From an uncultured Prevotella sp. (lineage in GTDB: Bacteria > Bacteroidota > Bacteroidia > Bacteroidales > Bacteroidaceae): a stretch of 64,000 nt of DNA. This document shows, one piece after another, positions 17,784 through 27,133 of the stretch. The stretch covers positions 1-64,000 of the forward strand of contig USHV01000008.1 in assembly GCA_900554695.1 (NCBI GenBank). Direction: 5' to 3'. Under the pieces are notes generated by a model. The model saw only the letters and a program-made list of their open reading frames with translations. It ran no database searches and had not been told where the DNA came from. Position numbers and translations under genes: made by a program. Numbering within the stretch: the first letter of the stretch is position 1; the number at the start of each line of letters is the position of its first letter.

Positions 17784-20700
17784 ATGACTAAAATGAAAAA
17801 ATCTACAACTTTAATCGTCACGCTGTTGGCCGCTACCGCCGTGCAGGCACAGACCAACATAACCAACAGTGCGACAAGACAGGAATGGGGAGCACACAAT
17901 TCCAACGCTGTCGCCATTGTCGTGAACAATGACGGACTGCGCGACCTTGTGGTTGCCGGAATAGGAAACAACACCACAAACGATGCCGGCGGACAAAGCT
18001 GGGAGAAGACAAGAAAGACACACGTGCTTACCATCGACCCCGCGAGAAGAAACAGATGGTTCGTCGTAGGCAACACCTACAACGATCTTTCTTACTTCAA
18101 CGACGGCATAAACATCAACGTGGCCGACCGTCCTTCGCTCTCCGCCTGCGACATGAACCAGGACGGAATAATGGACATCGTGGCTTTCGAGACATCAGGA
18201 AGAACATACAACGAAGAACCGTTCATCGACAACATCAGCCGTGAAGGCATATTCTTAGGCAACGGCGACGGCACTTTCGAACAGTACAAGCCTGCGTTTG
18301 TCGATGCTAAAGACAACCCCGTGGAGTTCGACATGCGCTATATCCTCTCCGGAGATGTAGCCGACTTCAACAACGACGGTCTGCCCGACATCGTCGGAAT
18401 AGGCTATCAGACCAACAAGAGCAACAACCCGAAGACATACACCGACGCCAATGTCATACTGCTAAACCGTGGCGGCGGAGTGTTCGAGGTGTCCTATTTC
18501 CTTACCGATCCTTATGTCATCGGATACGGACAGGACGGCAAGAAATATCACTTTGAGTGCGGACAGGTGCTTGCCTACGACTTCAACAACGACGGATATG
18601 TTGATTTCTTCATCAACTCCAACTCCAACGACCGTGAAGCTCTCGGCACAACAAACGGCAACGACAATCACTTCACCGACCTGTTCCTCAACGACCCGCA
18701 ACATCCCGGACAGTTCCGCAGACAGTATGTCACCTTCGGCAGCATTCCGGCAATATCCGAAGGAGCCATCGCTGTGGCCGATTTCAACAACGACGGGACA
18801 CCGGATATATTCCTCTCCGGATGGAGCAGCAACGGACGCGGAAAGTATGTTTACGGCATATACACAGCTACCATAGCCGACAACGGAACAGTGACCTACA
18901 AGTCGGAAGGCACCGCTGGACTGTCTGAAATGCGAGGACAGAACAGCACCAACCGCCAGTACGGCGCAATGGACTGGGACGGCGACGGCAACTTCGACAT
19001 CTTCAACCTCGGCTGGTCGCCACGACTCAGCACACAGACCTGCCTCATAGGACTTGGCGACGGCAACGCTTCGTTCAACGAGAGCTACCGCGTGGGAGGC
19101 GGTTCGGAAGGATGCGTCGTATTTGTTGACTACAACGGCGACGGCGTGAACGATTATGTCACCCTTTCGCAGACCTCCGACGGAACCTTCTATTCGGGTC
19201 TCGACGGACTGGCAAACATATTCTCGGCAACCAACAACCCCAACAAGACGGTCGTGACACCTCAGATGCCGAAGAATCTGAAGGCTGAGACAGCCGACGG
19301 CAAACTCGTGCTCACATGGGATATGCCCGACGGAGCCATAGGCAACGAGACATTTGAATATTACGTAATGAACGCCGACGGAAAGACAGTTGCAGGCGGT
19401 AACTCGTTCATAGGCGGAGAGAAAGACGGCGTGCGCAAGGTAAACCAGCCTGGAAACGCATATAACGCACGCAAGGTGACCCTCAATCTGCCCGACGGAA
19501 GCTACACCGTAGGCGTGCAGACTGTGAACGCATCGTACAACGGATCGACATTCACAACCGTCAAAGCCGAGGTTACGGGCAGCACGGCAGTCACGCCCGA
19601 GGAGATGGTAAAGCCCGAAAAGCCTGAGGAAATCACCGATACATACAGCAATCCTGTAATAGACGTGAGCGCCCCCGACCCGACAGTGATACGCGCGGAC
19701 GACGGTTACTACTATCTGTACGGAACTGAAGACACCCACAATACACCTATATACAAATCGAAGAATCTTGTGGACTGGGACTTCATAGGCACTGCATTCA
19801 CCGACGCCACACGCCCGACAATGGTTCCTAACGGCGGCATCTGGGCACCTGACATCAACAAGATAGGCGACAAATATGTGCTCTACTTCTCTAAATCAGA
19901 ATGGGGCAAGGAATGGGAGTGCGGCATAGGATGCGCCGTTGCCGACAGTCCCGAAGGTCCGTTCCTCAACGCCAAGAAACTGTTCATCAGCAACGAGATA
20001 GGCGTTCAGAACAGCATCGACCCGTTCTACATCGAAGACAACGGTCACAAATACCTCTTCTGGGGTTCGTTCCGAGGTATATACGGCATAGAGCTTTCCG
20101 ACGACGGACTGTCCATAAAGGACGGAGCCAAGAAGTTCCAGATTGCAGGCACACTGACCGAAGGCACATACATCATAAAGCACGACGGCTATTACTACCT
20201 CTTCGGTTCGGCAGGCTCATGCTGCGACGGAGGCAACAGTACATATCATGTAATGGTGGCACGCTCTGAGAACCTCACAGGTCCGTATGTGAACAAGGTA
20301 GGCGAACGCGCCCTCGACAACCAGTTCTCCAACTTCCTCTACCGCAGTCCGGACGTTGTAGGACCGGGACACAACTCTGAATTCGTGCTCGACGACGCCG
20401 GTCAATACTGGATGCTTTATCACGGTTACGACGCCAAGGACACCGGCGCAGGCCGTAAGGTGTTCCTCGACAAGGTGACATGGGGCGAAGACGGATGGCC
20501 TGTAATCAAGAACCTGCGTCCTTCGGTCACGGCCGAGCGTCCTGTAATAAACGATCCTACGGGCATAGAGAGCGCCGAAAGCTCTAAAGGCAACAAGAAT
20601 ATGAGCGTAAGCCCGCGCAGAGTGCACGACAAGTTCACCATCACAATGAACAACAGCGACAAGTTCAGATGGCAGCTCGTGACCGTGCATGGCGAGAAGA

Positions 20701-20822
20701 TGAAATCTGGCAAGGGCACCGGAAGCGTTGACGTTGAGGTGTTCGATGTTCCCGACGGACTCTATATCGTGAACGTACGCAGCAAGTCAGGTTCTTCAAG
20801 CGAGAAGATAATAAAATACTAA
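17784..20822 (+). CDS. FG-GAP repeat / Fn3 / GH43 fusion, arabinanase-like
   Basis: A 1012-residue secreted protein (start could be 17793; signal MKKSTTLIVTLLAATAVQAQ). Residues about 25-490 contain six calcium-loop repeats of the FG-GAP/VCBS type (DMNQDGIMD, DFNNDGLPD, DFNNDGYVD, DFNNDGTPD, DWDGDGNFD, DYNGDGVND), enough for a beta-propeller. An Fn3-like domain follows (about 492-605, PKNLKAETADGKLVLTWDMP). Then comes a five-bladed GH43 propeller (about 620-925) with the three acids in SAPDPTVIRADDG, NSIDPFYIED and TLTEGTYIIK, and the GPGHNSEFV motif. This resembles arabinan endo-1,5-alpha-arabinosidases. The last 80 residues look like a Por-type sorting tail. FG-GAP fused to GH43 is unusual; the propeller may bind glycan. 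A terminator follows. Confidence 0.87.
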   Translation: MTKMKKSTTLIVTLLAATAVQAQTNITNSATRQEWGAHNSNAVAIVVNNDGLRDLVVAGIGNNTTNDAGGQSWEKTRKTHVLTIDPARRNRWFVVGNTYNDLSYFNDGININVADRPSLSACDMNQDGIMDIVAFETSGRTYNEEPFIDNISREGIFLGNGDGTFEQYKPAFVDAKDNPVEFDMRYILSGDVADFNNDGLPDIVGIGYQTNKSNNPKTYTDANVILLNRGGGVFEVSYFLTDPYVIGYGQDGKKYHFECGQVLAYDFNNDGYVDFFINSNSNDREALGTTNGNDNHFTDLFLNDPQHPGQFRRQYVTFGSIPAISEGAIAVADFNNDGTPDIFLSGWSSNGRGKYVYGIYTATIADNGTVTYKSEGTAGLSEMRGQNSTNRQYGAMDWDGDGNFDIFNLGWSPRLSTQTCLIGLGDGNASFNESYRVGGGSEGCVVFVDYNGDGVNDYVTLSQTSDGTFYSGLDGLANIFSATNNPNKTVVTPQMPKNLKAETADGKLVLTWDMPDGAIGNETFEYYVMNADGKTVAGGNSFIGGEKDGVRKVNQPGNAYNARKVTLNLPDGSYTVGVQTVNASYNGSTFTTVKAEVTGSTAVTPEEMVKPEKPEEITDTYSNPVIDVSAPDPTVIRADDGYYYLYGTEDTHNTPIYKSKNLVDWDFIGTAFTDATRPTMVPNGGIWAPDINKIGDKYVLYFSKSEWGKEWECGIGCAVADSPEGPFLNAKKLFISNEIGVQNSIDPFYIEDNGHKYLFWGSFRGIYGIELSDDGLSIKDGAKKFQIAGTLTEGTYIIKHDGYYYLFGSAGSCCDGGNSTYHVMVARSENLTGPYVNKVGERALDNQFSNFLYRSPDVVGPGHNSEFVLDDAGQYWMLYHGYDAKDTGAGRKVFLDKVTWGEDGWPVIKNLRPSVTAERPVINDPTGIESAESSKGNKNMSVSPRRVHDKFTITMNNSDKFRWQLVTVHGEKMKSGKGTGSVDVEVFDVPDGLYIVNVRSKSGSSSEKIIKY

Positions 20823-20880
20823 ACACGTGTTTCCGTCAGGCGGAATATTCCGTTCTGCCGGCACGCTCAATCCATAACAG

Positions 20881-20913
20881 AAGGGACGCATCTCTAAGGT
20901 GCGTCCCTTTTTT
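20881..20913 (+). terminator. Terminator of the FG-GAP/GH43 gene
   Basis: Stem AAGGGACGCA (20881-20890) and TGCGTCCCTT (20900-20909) followed by a T-run. Between it and the repeat element at 21105 I see only unassigned AT-rich sequence. Confidence 0.9.
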
Positions 20914-21104
20914 CTTTATCTGTGCGCCTCAACTGTCGTGTTCAAGCAATCCGCCACCGATGTTTCCTGACCGAAAGACGGTCCGGCGGAAATTCAGCGC
21001 ATATCTGTATAAATGAAAAAAACGGAGTTCTCATACCGTATAAACCGTTTTTCTGATACGGATAAATAACGCTCATGTCTGTCGGAACGAGACAGATACG
21101 GCAT

Positions 21105-21536
21105 ACTTTCAATTTATAACCGTATTCTGATTTTTACGACTCAGTTTCCGGTTCTACCCCGAAAAATAAGCGCGTATTTGCAAACTGACTTTCTTTCGGC
21201 CGCAAATACACGAAAAATAAGAGGCTCATATAAGATATTGAATATCAATGATTTAAGTTTAAGGGGTATTTCATCGCATTGCGAAAAGCACCGTTTCGGC
21301 TTGCGAAATGGCCCATTTCGGAGGCTGAAAAGCACCATTTCGCACCATGAAATAGGCTTTATCGCACCGCGAAATGGGCAATATCGGAAAGCAGAATGTA
21401 TATTTTCGGACTACGGTATGGGGTATATCAATATGCGGTTCAGCCCGAAACAGCCGTTATTACGCCGGTTTTAACATTCATTCACACCTCTTTTGCGAAA
21501 ATATTTTGTCAAAATTTTGTCAAGAAAAATTGTAAG
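21105..21536 (+). repeat. Intergenic 22-bp-phased repeat element, copy C
   Basis: Full-length copy. Left module from CTTTCAATTTATAACC through CCCCGAAAAATAAGCGCG, inverted repeat CGTATTTGC/GCAAATACACG, AAATAAGAGG and TTGAATATCAATGATT. The core array at 21261-21436 has eight exact 22-base units (for example 21305-21326 beginning GAAATGGCCCATTTC). The right module holds TTAACATTCATTCACACCTC, ATATTTTGTCAAAATTTTG and AAATTGTAAG. It lies between the GH43 terminator and the GH27 promoter, outside both transcripts. Confidence 0.85.
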
Positions 21537-21808
21537 CACGCCTCCAAAGTTTTCCCGAAAAGCGCTGTAACCGCGCATGAGTCGGGACGCATCCTTATTC
21601 TGATATGGCGCGCAGACATACCTACCGCACTGACTGTCTGTACGTCACGATAATTCAGTATTACGGAGCGCGCAGGACGCATACCGTATATTTCCATACC
21701 GCTCCGCGCCACACCGTTTCTTCATCACCACCCCACCGCCTGCATGACATTATATAAATAAAACCCACAAAAAAGCCATCCACGCTGTCGTCCTCTTGAT
21801 TTTTATTG

Positions 21809-21816
21809 TATCTTTG
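21809..21816 (+). promoter_or_regulatory. -7 box of the GH27 gene
   Basis: TATCTTTG, 113 bases ahead of the chosen start at 21930. The -33 region is only weakly matched. The 270 bases from 21537 to here hold no other feature I can support. Confidence 0.5.
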
Positions 21817-21929
21817 TGCATATCTTATTATTAACTGACCACACCTGTCACGGCAGTACGACCGCTTACGCAGCAGGACTTTCCGCCAATCTACCGACAA
21901 AAGAACATACATCAAAATCACAACCTGAT

Positions 21930-24155
21930 ATGAAGAAACAAATATTACTGACCACGTGTCTGTCGGTTGCCGCAATACTTAGCGCAGCAGCCCAGACCAT
22001 CAAACTGACAGACGCCAGATTCCATAAAGGCGACAATATGGAATGGAAAAACAGTTCGTTCGACGACAGCAGCTGGCAGTCGCTGTCCATGCTCAGACCA
22101 TGGAACGAACAGGGCACTCAGAATCCCAACAACTACGCATGGTACCGCATACGCTTCACCCTGCCGCAGTCAATGCTCGACAACTCTGACGCGAAGGAGA
22201 GCGTGGTGTTCGACATGGGCAAGATAGACGATGCCGACGAGACTTATCTCAACGGTGTGCTTATCGGCAAGACCGGACAGACTCCCGCCGACAAGGGAGG
22301 ATATGTCTCGGCGTGGGAGAACGTGCGCACCTACTCGGTGCCGGCAAAGAGCAAAGCCATAAAATGGGGCGGAGAGAACGTGCTCGCCGTGAGAGTGTAC
22401 AACGGTAACGACCCCGGCGGAATGTTCGACGGCGGTGTGAGCATCAGCGTTCCCAACCGCATAGACTGCATACACACGACTTTCGCGCAAAAATCGTTCG
22501 GAGTGAAGCCGGTGTGCACAGCTACAGTTAAAAACACAGGCGGCTCAACCGCCAAGATGGCTATCGACATCGACGTGACCGACACCGAGAACGGACAGAG
22601 CCTGCAACACATAAGCAAGAAGCTGTCTGTAAAGGGCAACGGCACAAAATCGTTCGACCTGGCCTACGACAGAAGCCGCTGCGTGCAGATATCCGTCACC
22701 TGCACCGACGCCGTAAGCGGCAAGAAGAACACAGCCACATTCATTCCGAAATACATTCTCACCCCGGCAGCACCGGCCACGCCGCGCTACAACGGTCCGC
22801 TGGTTTACGGAGTGCGCCCCGGCTCACCCGTCATCTTCCGCATACCTATGTCGGGCGAGCGTCCGATGAAGTTCTCGGCAGTCAACCTGCCCGAAGGTCT
22901 GAGCCTCGATGCGGACAAAGGTGTGATCAGCGGAAGCATAAAGGAGCGCGGCGACTACGAGCTGACACTCATCGGCGAGAACGCCAAAGGCAAGACCGAA
23001 CAGAAGTTCACGATAAAGGTGGGCGACAAGATCGCGCTCACGCCGCCTATGGGTTGGAACAGCTGGAACTGCTGGGGACTCAGCGTCTCGCAGGAGAAAG
23101 TGATGTCGTCTGCACGTGCCCTCATAGACAAGGGACTCGCCGACTACGGCTACAGCTACATCAACGTTGACGATGCGTGGGAGGCTCCGGAGCGCAACGC
23201 CGACGGAACCATCGCCGTGAACGAGAAGTTCCCCGACATGAAAGGCTTGGGCGACTGGCTACACTCCAACGGTCTGAAGTTCGGCATCTACTCTTCGCCG
23301 GGCGATCGCACCTGCGGCAACTATCTCGGTTCGCTCGGTCATGAGGAGCAGGACGCCAAGACATACAACAGCTGGGGCATAGACTACCTGAAATATGACT
23401 GGTGCGGCTACTCGCGCGAGTTCGACAAGTCGCGCGACCACAGCGTGGCGGCCTACGTCAGACCTTATCTCCACATGCAGAAATATCTGCGTGAGCAGCC
23501 GCGCGACATCTTCTACAGCCTCTGCCAGTATGGTATGGCGGACGTGTGGAAGTGGGGACACGCCGTGGATGCCAACTCATGGCGCACCACGGGCGACATA
23601 ACAGACACGTGGGAATCGCTCTACGACATAGGCTTCGTGAGACAGGCTGAGCTCTATCCTTACGCCGAGCCGGGCTGTTGGAACGACCCCGACATGCTCA
23701 TCGTGGGCATGGTGGGCTGGAGCGCAAACCTGCGCGAGACACGCCTCACCCCCGAAGAGCAATATACACACATCTCGCTGTGGTCACTCCTTGCCTCGAA
23801 CATGCTCATCGGCTGCGACATCTCGCGCATGGACGACTTCACCATCGGACTGCTCTGCAACAATGAGGTAAACGCAGTGAACCAGGACATACTCGGCCGT
23901 CAGGCCAAACGCGAGGTGCTCGACGGCGACATACAGATATGGAAACGTCCGCTTGCCGACGGCAGCTACGCCGTGGGCATATTCAACGTGGGCAGCGAGA
24001 ACGCCACGGTGGACTTCTCTTCCTACTTCGGAAAGCTCGGAATATCGAGCCTGAGCTACGTCCGCGACCTGTGGCGGCAGAAAGACCTCAGCACCACCGA
24101 CACACGCTACTTCATCCCGTCGCACGGAGTGAAGCTCATCAAAATAAAATACTGA
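21930..24155 (+). CDS. GH27 alpha-galactosidase
   Basis: A 741-residue exported retaining alpha-galactosidase, or a relative such as alpha-N-acetylgalactosaminidase or beta-L-arabinopyranosidase, all in family 27. I start at 21930 because MKKQILLTTCLSVAAILSAAAQ is a signal peptide; the frame is open 38 codons upstream without one. Residues about 22-190 form a galactose-binding-like beta-sandwich (SSFDDSSWQSLSM, YAWYRIRFTLP). A putative Ig domain follows (about 280-365, SLDADKGVISGSIKERGDYE). The barrel begins at PPMGWNSWNCWG (about 370). The nucleophile Asp is in YLKYDWCGY (about 490) and the acid/base Asp in SWRTTGDITD (about 556). CGNYLGSLGHEEQDA and EPGCWNDPDML are other family signatures. 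The domain set is complete. Confidence 0.93.
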   Translation: MKKQILLTTCLSVAAILSAAAQTIKLTDARFHKGDNMEWKNSSFDDSSWQSLSMLRPWNEQGTQNPNNYAWYRIRFTLPQSMLDNSDAKESVVFDMGKIDDADETYLNGVLIGKTGQTPADKGGYVSAWENVRTYSVPAKSKAIKWGGENVLAVRVYNGNDPGGMFDGGVSISVPNRIDCIHTTFAQKSFGVKPVCTATVKNTGGSTAKMAIDIDVTDTENGQSLQHISKKLSVKGNGTKSFDLAYDRSRCVQISVTCTDAVSGKKNTATFIPKYILTPAAPATPRYNGPLVYGVRPGSPVIFRIPMSGERPMKFSAVNLPEGLSLDADKGVISGSIKERGDYELTLIGENAKGKTEQKFTIKVGDKIALTPPMGWNSWNCWGLSVSQEKVMSSARALIDKGLADYGYSYINVDDAWEAPERNADGTIAVNEKFPDMKGLGDWLHSNGLKFGIYSSPGDRTCGNYLGSLGHEEQDAKTYNSWGIDYLKYDWCGYSREFDKSRDHSVAAYVRPYLHMQKYLREQPRDIFYSLCQYGMADVWKWGHAVDANSWRTTGDITDTWESLYDIGFVRQAELYPYAEPGCWNDPDMLIVGMVGWSANLRETRLTPEEQYTHISLWSLLASNMLIGCDISRMDDFTIGLLCNNEVNAVNQDILGRQAKREVLDGDIQIWKRPLADGSYAVGIFNVGSENATVDFSSYFGKLGISSLSYVRDLWRQKDLSTTDTRYFIPSHGVKLIKIKY

Positions 24156-24185
24156 GCCTCAACGCCGGACACGCAATAACACGAA

Positions 24186-24212
24186 AAGGGCAGGCCTGCA
24201 CGGTCTGCCCTT
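24186..24212 (+). terminator. Hairpin after the GH27 gene
   Basis: AAGGGCAGGCC and GGTCTGCCCTT pair across a 5-base loop with one mismatch, 31 bases past the stop. No T-run follows on the plus strand. Confidence 0.5.
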
Positions 24213-24267
24213 CAACGTATGAGCAAAAAATATCATCCGAAGAGCCTTATATACGAAAAAAAATGTG

Positions 24268-24275
24268 TAAGTTTG
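24268..24275 (+). promoter_or_regulatory. -7 box of the TlpA-like gene
   Basis: TAAGTTTG fits TAnnTTTG and lies 28 bases ahead of the start at 24304. No clear -33 element. Confidence 0.5.
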
Positions 24276-24303
24276 CATACTGAATACGAAAACAAAACAC
24301 TAT

Positions 24304-25479
24304 ATGAAGATAAACCATAGATACAGCCACATCACCTTTGTAGCAATAATAGCCGCGGTGATGGCCATATCGTCGTGCAACGAAAAGAAGTTTCAGGTTA
24401 CGGGAAACATAACCGACGCCAAAGACTCAATACTGTATTTTGAACACATGAGCCTCAACGGTCCGGTGACAACCGACTCAGTAAAACTCACCGGGGACGG
24501 TTCGTTCTCCTTCAGCGGGAAAGACGAGGGCACGCCGGAGTTCTACCGTCTGCGCATAGCAGGACAGATAATAAACATCGCTGTGGATTCTACCGAGACC
24601 ATAGAGGTGAATGCCTCCTACCCCACCATGGCGTCAGGATATGACGTGAAAGGCTCATACGACTGCTCCAAGATAAAAGAGCTCGCTCTCATGCAGATGC
24701 AGCTGCAGCGCAACGTAAACGCCATAGCTGCCGACCCGACACTCAACGTGCAGGCAGTGACGGACAGCATAAACAAGGTTGTTGCCGCCTACAAGTACAA
24801 GGTAAAGAACGACTACATCTTCAAGGAGCCGATGAAGGCCTATGCCTACTTCGCCCTCTTCCAGACAATAAACATGGGCTACCAGACAATGCTCATCTTC
24901 AATCCGCGCAACAGCGAGGACGACGTGAAGGTGTTTGCCGCCGTAGCCACCAGCTGGGACACGTTCTATCCGAAAGCCGAACGCGGAGCCAACCTCCACA
25001 ACATCGCGCTTGAGGGCATGAAGAACGTACGCATAATAAGAAGTGAGCAGGCAAAGAGACTCGACCCGAAAGTGATAGACACGTCAGGCATCATCGAAAT
25101 AGCACTCAAGGACAACAAGGGCATCATGCGCCGCCTGTCCGACCTCAAGGGCAAAGTGGTGCTGCTCGACTTCCATCTCTTCTCTGCCGACGGCTCGGCA
25201 GACCGCATCATGATGCTGCGCGACATTTACAACAAGTATCATAAGCTCGGACTTGAGATCTATCAGGTCTCAGTCGATACCGACGAACACTTCTGGAAGA
25301 CACAGACCGCAGCCCTGCCGTGGATAAGTGTACGCGTGGACGACAACAGCGCAAGCGTGCTCAACAACTACAACGTGCAGGCAGTGCCTACGTTCTTCCT
25401 TCTCAACAAGAACGTGAACGTAGTGAAACGCGACGCTCAGATAAAGGATATCGACGCAGAGATAAAGGCTCTTCTCTGA
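24304..25479 (+). CDS. TlpA/DUF4369-type lipoprotein lacking the CXXC motif
   Basis: A 391-residue lipoprotein with lipobox ISSC (acylated Cys at about residue 25). Residues about 30-125 match the DUF4369 beta-domain that heads many Bacteroidetes TlpA-like proteins (VTGNITDAKDSILYFEHMS). A helical middle follows. Residues about 275-391 form a thioredoxin/AhpC-type fold (DLKGKVVLLDFHLFSADGS, YQVSVDTDEHFWKT, cis-Pro loop in VQAVPTFFLLNK). Where relatives have WCxxC after the first strand, this protein has FHLFSADGS and no cysteine at all, so it cannot be a thiol-disulfide oxidoreductase. It may be a binding or scaffold version. It is transcribed alone from its own -7 box to a strong terminator. 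Confidence 0.82.
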   Translation: MKINHRYSHITFVAIIAAVMAISSCNEKKFQVTGNITDAKDSILYFEHMSLNGPVTTDSVKLTGDGSFSFSGKDEGTPEFYRLRIAGQIINIAVDSTETIEVNASYPTMASGYDVKGSYDCSKIKELALMQMQLQRNVNAIAADPTLNVQAVTDSINKVVAAYKYKVKNDYIFKEPMKAYAYFALFQTINMGYQTMLIFNPRNSEDDVKVFAAVATSWDTFYPKAERGANLHNIALEGMKNVRIIRSEQAKRLDPKVIDTSGIIEIALKDNKGIMRRLSDLKGKVVLLDFHLFSADGSADRIMMLRDIYNKYHKLGLEIYQVSVDTDEHFWKTQTAALPWISVRVDDNSASVLNNYNVQAVPTFFLLNKNVNVVKRDAQIKDIDAEIKALL

Positions 25480-25513
25480 CGATGATACGTAGCGGTCACG
25501 CACCGCCATATAC

Positions 25514-25557
25514 AAAGCAGGGGGCTGAGACACCGTTTTGTCTCAGCCCCCTGCTTT
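25514..25557. terminator. Strong bidirectional terminator
   Basis: AAAGCAGGGGGCTGAGACA (25514-25532) pairs perfectly with TGTCTCAGCCCCCTGCTTT (25539-25557). It lies between convergent genes, with A/T runs on both sides. Confidence 0.92.
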
Positions 25558-25592
25558 TTCTTTAGCCCCGATGTTGGCGTGACGGCCGCGCG

Positions 25593-26417
25593 TCAGAAGC
25601 TGCGCAGCCACGCCCTGAGGTCGAGCATCATCTCTACGTGATACTTGAAAGAGCTCTGCAGTCCGTAGCCGTGTCCGCCCGAAGGATATACATAGAGCGC
25701 TGCCGGAACGTCGTGACGGAACAGTTCGCTGTAATAGTTCACGCCGTTAGACGGCTGCACTACGTCGTCATCGTCGCTCAGTATGATGCAGGCACGCGGT
25801 GTCGTGCGTGAGACGTGCATGTCGCTGCAATACATGCGCTCCGTCTTTTTCTTCACATCCTTGCCCAACAAATTGTCGCGCGAGCCCTGGTGTGCATATC
25901 CCTCCATCATGGTTATCACAGGATAAAACAATATCTGGAAGTCAGGCAGAGCGTCGCCGGTTGAGTGTGTGGCTATGGTCGATGCGAGATGTCCGCCGGC
26001 AGAGAATCCCATGATGCCCACATCATCCGGATTTATCTTCCAGTCGGTGGCGTTGCGGCGCACCATTCTGATTGCCTCCTCGGCATCGCTTACGGGCACA
26101 TCAGGGTTGCCGTGCGGCATACGGTATTTCAAAACTATGGCAGCAATGCCCATATCGTTGAAGAACGGACCCCAGTCATAGCCCTCGTGTCCGAGCGCCA
26201 GATGCTCATATCCACCTCCGGGACATATCACCACCGCGCGGCCCGTAGCCGTCTTCTCGTCGGGCAGGAACACACGCACCTTGGCTGTGTCGCCCTTGTC
26301 CTCATTCTCCACACGCGCCTTGCCCTGCCACAAGTCCATATCAAACACTCTCTGGGCCGATGCAGTGAGCCAGGAGGCGGAAACTGCCAGCACCAATGCC
26401 ATAATTCTCAATCTCAT
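25593..26417 (-). CDS. Secreted alpha/beta hydrolase, acetyl-esterase/BD-FAE type
   Basis: A 274-residue protein from the ATG at 26417, which gives the signal peptide MRLRIMALVLAVSASWLTASAQ; the frame is open 18 codons upstream. The fold is alpha/beta hydrolase of the bifunctional feruloyl/acetyl esterase group. The oxyanion loop is VICPGGGYEHLA, with a nearby MPHGNPDVPVSDAEEAIRMV. The nucleophile elbow is GIMGFSAGGHLAS, the acid region LSDDDDVVQP, and the catalytic His is in SGGHGYGL. Such enzymes remove acetyl or feruloyl groups from plant polysaccharides; the substrate here is inferred. It is convergent with the TlpA-like gene and divergent from the NUDIX gene. Confidence 0.85.
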   Translation of the reverse strand: MRLRIMALVLAVSASWLTASAQRVFDMDLWQGKARVENEDKGDTAKVRVFLPDEKTATGRAVVICPGGGYEHLALGHEGYDWGPFFNDMGIAAIVLKYRMPHGNPDVPVSDAEEAIRMVRRNATDWKINPDDVGIMGFSAGGHLASTIATHSTGDALPDFQILFYPVITMMEGYAHQGSRDNLLGKDVKKKTERMYCSDMHVSRTTPRACIILSDDDDVVQPSNGVNYYSELFRHDVPAALYVYPSGGHGYGLQSSFKYHVEMMLDLRAWLRSF

Positions 26418-26450
26418 ATTGTCTTGATAAATATTAAAACTATTTACTTG

Positions 26451-26458
26451 CAAAGATA
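26451..26458 (-). promoter_or_regulatory. -7 box of the esterase gene
   Basis: Minus strand TATCTTTG, 33 bases ahead of the start at 26417, which supports that start over the upstream one. No TTTG -33 element found. Confidence 0.55.
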
Positions 26459-26547
26459 ACTTTTTTTTCATAATATTGCAGAATAAACGACCGACTAAAG
26501 GCTGGCCGGAATAAAAAAAGAGAAACTACAATCAACCCGTCATAATC

Positions 26548-27111
26548 ATGCAGATAACCGAGAAATTCAAGTTCTGTCCGGTATGTGGCAGCAGTCACTT
26601 CGACCAGAACAGCGAGAAAAGCATCAAATGCGACAACTGCGGATTCGAATATTTCGTAAATCCGGCTTCATCAAACGTGGCTCTCATACTCGACGGCAAC
26701 GGAAGGCTGCTCGTTGAGCGCCGCCTGAGAGAGCCAGCCAAAGGCACGCTCGACCTGCCCGGAGGATTCGCCGACGCCGAAGAGACCGCAGAAGAGGGCG
26801 TGGTGCGCGAAGTAAAGGAGGAGACCGGACTGCAAGTAACAAGTACGAAATATCTGTTCAGCCTGCCAAACACCTACCTATACAGCGGCATAGACATACC
26901 CACGCTCGACCTGTTCTTCCTCTGCGAGGTTGAGGACACATCGAAACTCAAAGCCGGCGACGACGCTGCCGAATGTTTCTGGACCGACATCGACGACATA
27001 CACACCGAACTGTTCGGACTAAGTTCCGTGCGCCACGGACTGTCAATGTTCATCGAACAGATGAAAAACGGGCAGCAACCGGCACAAGATGGCGCAGTGG
27101 ACAACATCTGA
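26548..27111 (+). CDS. NUDIX hydrolase with N-terminal zinc ribbon
   Basis: A 187-residue cytoplasmic pyrophosphohydrolase. Residues about 9-35 hold a four-cysteine zinc ribbon (FCPVCGSSHF and IKCDNCGFEYF). The NUDIX box GGFADAEETAEEGVVREVKEETGL-type motif (written in part: GGFADAEE, then REVKEETG) sits at about 73-96 with all catalytic Glu residues. This layout is like NudC/ADP-ribose pyrophosphatase relatives, but it lacks the larger N-terminal domain of NudC, so the nucleotide substrate is open. The next gene starts 22 bases downstream, so the two form an operon. Confidence 0.88.
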   Translation: MQITEKFKFCPVCGSSHFDQNSEKSIKCDNCGFEYFVNPASSNVALILDGNGRLLVERRLREPAKGTLDLPGGFADAEETAEEGVVREVKEETGLQVTSTKYLFSLPNTYLYSGIDIPTLDLFFLCEVEDTSKLKAGDDAAECFWTDIDDIHTELFGLSSVRHGLSMFIEQMKNGQQPAQDGAVDNI

Positions 27112-27133
27112 CAAACGCCAAACATCATAAACC

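Noticed and set aside
18462..19739. Long open frame antisense to the FG-GAP/GH43 gene
   Set aside because: Shadow of the sense gene; no start context, promoter or recognisable domain.
21261..21436. CRISPR array
   Set aside because: The units are 22 bases with no unique spacers of constant size between identical repeats, and no cas genes are near.
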